Source: Syngnathus acus (taxonomy: Eukaryota > Chordata > Actinopteri > Syngnathiformes > Syngnathidae). From it: a stretch of 64,000 bases of DNA. Positions 62,500 to 64,000 of the stretch are shown here, piece after piece. The DNA is taken from assembly GCF_901709675.1 (NCBI RefSeq), contig NC_051100.1:3658001-3722000 (forward strand), in the 5' to 3' direction. A model generated the notes under the pieces. It saw nothing but the letters and a program-made list of their open reading frames with translations. It ran no database searches and was not told where the DNA came from. Position 1 is the stretch's first letter; every line of letters begins with the position of its first letter. The position numbers and the translations under genes were made by a program.

Positions 62500-63696
62500 G
62501 TAACGATCGTCCCACCTGAGGCACCGACCAATCATAATCATTTCCATACATGTCGTAAAATAATGATCCATATTTAATCTCCATTTATGAGTCATTTTCA
62601 TTGTTTGTCATCATCGTAGCTGGCCCCCGGTGATACACCTGTAGGTAAAAGGGAGGCTTATAAAAGCTCTACAAATACAGAATTCATCTTACCATGGGGA
62701 TGTCTTGAGTTGTTCTAACGATACGGTACTAAATCAGCATTTTTAGCTCAGTTTGGTGGAGTGTGCTCGAAAATGTACAGTACACCCACGTTGACACTCG
62801 TCTGATTAATAAGTGCAAATTTAGTCCAGATTGTAAAGGCTACGATTCGTTTGCTAGCTAATGAGGCCCCAGATTGGTGGTTGGATCTGCAGTCCCACTC
62901 AGGACATCTCTCCATCGTATGCATGGGAAAGCGCTTAAGGCTATTAAGATGATGGAGATACTCAAAATGTACACCTGCACAATTTAATGACTGAATATAG
63001 CAAAGAAAAAAAAAGATACCTCTGTAAACTGAGCATTATTAAAGGCCAGCAATCTGGACACAGCTGTCATCATATTGTGAAGGTGTACCTTATATTCTGA
63101 CGAGCGGGTGGAGATGGTGATACGAAAATGTCAATATTTTATTGACTTCCGTGCAAGCGTGTGCTGTATTGGAGTGTTTTGCTGTGCTGCCGTTTACTTT
63201 GCTTGCGTTTACAATCCCGCCATGTGCTGTGATTTTTTTTTATTTGTTTGTTTCTGGCACGCATTTGAGAACATAATGTCAGATCCAGTTATATATCTTC
63301 TCTAACAGTCCTCAGTTCACCTTTCCAAACGTCTTTTTAACACAAAATGTGAAGTGCAGAGACGCGCGACGCAATCGATAATCCTCTTTGTTGTGATGTT
63401 TACCAAAGCAGAGTGGCAGTTGCTAATCGAACGCATCGACAACAAATACGTCGTCTGCTTCTGCAGAAGCTATTGTTCATCAACAGCGCGCATCGTATTT
63501 TCCTTTGTGGAAAAACGGAGACTCGAGGTTCCCGTTTGAGTCATTACTTCAGTGATATGGTCGGGTTAAAAAACACATCGACCCCTCGCTATGAGGATCA
63601 CGTATCTGCTATCGTCATCTTTGGAAGAGAGACGAAGCGTTTACGTCGCCATGGTAACCCGTTTCTTGCTGTATTCCGCATCCCGCCTGCTGAAAG
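62500..63696. other. pcdh15 intron 12
   Basis: This 1.2-kb intron shows no repeats of note beyond short A and T runs. Its acceptor is GCCTGCTGAAAG, another non-CAG site. Confidence 0.7.
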
Positions 63697-63831
63697 ACTC
63701 AAGACCCCATGTTGAAGATAACCCTGGACGACCAAACGGACGTCTTCAGCTTGACCTCGGCCGGCATAATCCGCTACCTGAGGTTGCTGAAACCCGTCGA
63801 CCGGGAGAAGCAGATGACCTACACCTTCACG
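63697..63831 (+). CDS. pcdh15: Protocadherin-15 exon 13: EC4 (continues beyond window)
   Basis: Forty-five codons, phase 0 at both ends, residues 441-485, ending at donor GTACGC. It encodes TQDPMLKITL, DDQTDVFSLTSAGIIRYL, then KPVDREKQMTYTFT, where PVDRE is the LDRE-type calcium motif of EC4. The acceptor is fixed by frame: an in-frame TGA ends three bases before the AAG|ACT border, and the AG at 63702-63703 would put the exon out of frame. The remaining EC4-EC11, membrane and cytoplasmic exons lie beyond the right edge. Confidence 0.93.
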
Positions 63832-64000
63832 GTACGCCCCCTTTCCTACTTGCCGCAGTAATTTACCGCTGACCTTTGACCTGTCTCATCTTGTTTGTAC
63901 GTTTGAGTTGAAGGTCAGAGCAGAAGCAAAGTCAGGGGCAGGGCACGTCGCTCACATTAGGACCTTTAGTCGGCATTCGACGGCACTGTATGTACATTAA
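63832..64000. other. pcdh15 intron 13, partial
   Basis: This is the start of the next intron, cut by the window end. Nothing else is seen in it. Confidence 0.8.

Overview
The window is vertebrate nuclear DNA, most likely from a ray-finned (probably percomorph-type) fish. It holds short exons with canonical GT/AG borders, long AT-rich introns, abundant microsatellites, and fossils of L2-type LINE, Tc1-like DNA transposon and tRNA-derived SINE families common in fish. There is no prokaryotic or plasmid organisation, no CRISPR array, and no recognisable rRNA or intact tRNA gene. The species cannot be named from the sequence.

Two protein-coding genes are supported. On the minus strand, positions 2054-2551 encode a complete 165-residue four-pass MARVEL-domain protein recognised as marveld1, with an uninterrupted coding sequence and a GC-rich 5' side. 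On the plus strand, the 5' part of protocadherin-15 (pcdh15) runs from about 6.2 kb (candidate non-coding first exon, donor at 6760) through the right edge of the window. Twelve coding exons (exons 2-13 in my numbering) lie at 37592-37682, 44251-44265, 44833-44898, 53388-53548, 54787-54942, 55993-56112, 56544-56654, 57825-57995, 59909-60017, 60169-60281, 62293-62499 and 63697-63831. Their phases join without conflict into 485 residues: signal peptide, cadherin repeats EC1 to EC3 and most of EC4. The rest of the gene lies beyond the window.

Layout: 1-2053 is the 3' side of marveld1. 2054-2551 is marveld1, with its 5' leader and promoter to about 2.95 kb. 2.95-6.2 kb is intergenic. 6.2-6.76 kb is the candidate pcdh15 exon 1. 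6.76-37.56 kb is intron 1, about 31 kb with no supported gene. 37.56-64 kb is the coding part of pcdh15. The two genes are divergently transcribed, about 4 kb apart. Protocadherin-15 is the lower part of the hair-cell tip link and binds cadherin-23 through EC1-EC2. MARVELD1 is a small membrane protein of unrelated function, so the neighbours show no obvious shared pathway.

The most interesting points are: a 15-nt microexon (D-WQYE) before EC1, in a region with a strongly AT-palindromic intron; conservation of the EC1 handshake positions; an unassigned protein-like open frame inside intron 9; CTCF-like motifs near the pcdh15 5' end and in its introns; and a C-terminal PDZ-ligand-like tail on marveld1. 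I found no convincing new biological system. Most of the window is ordinary intronic and intergenic fish DNA.
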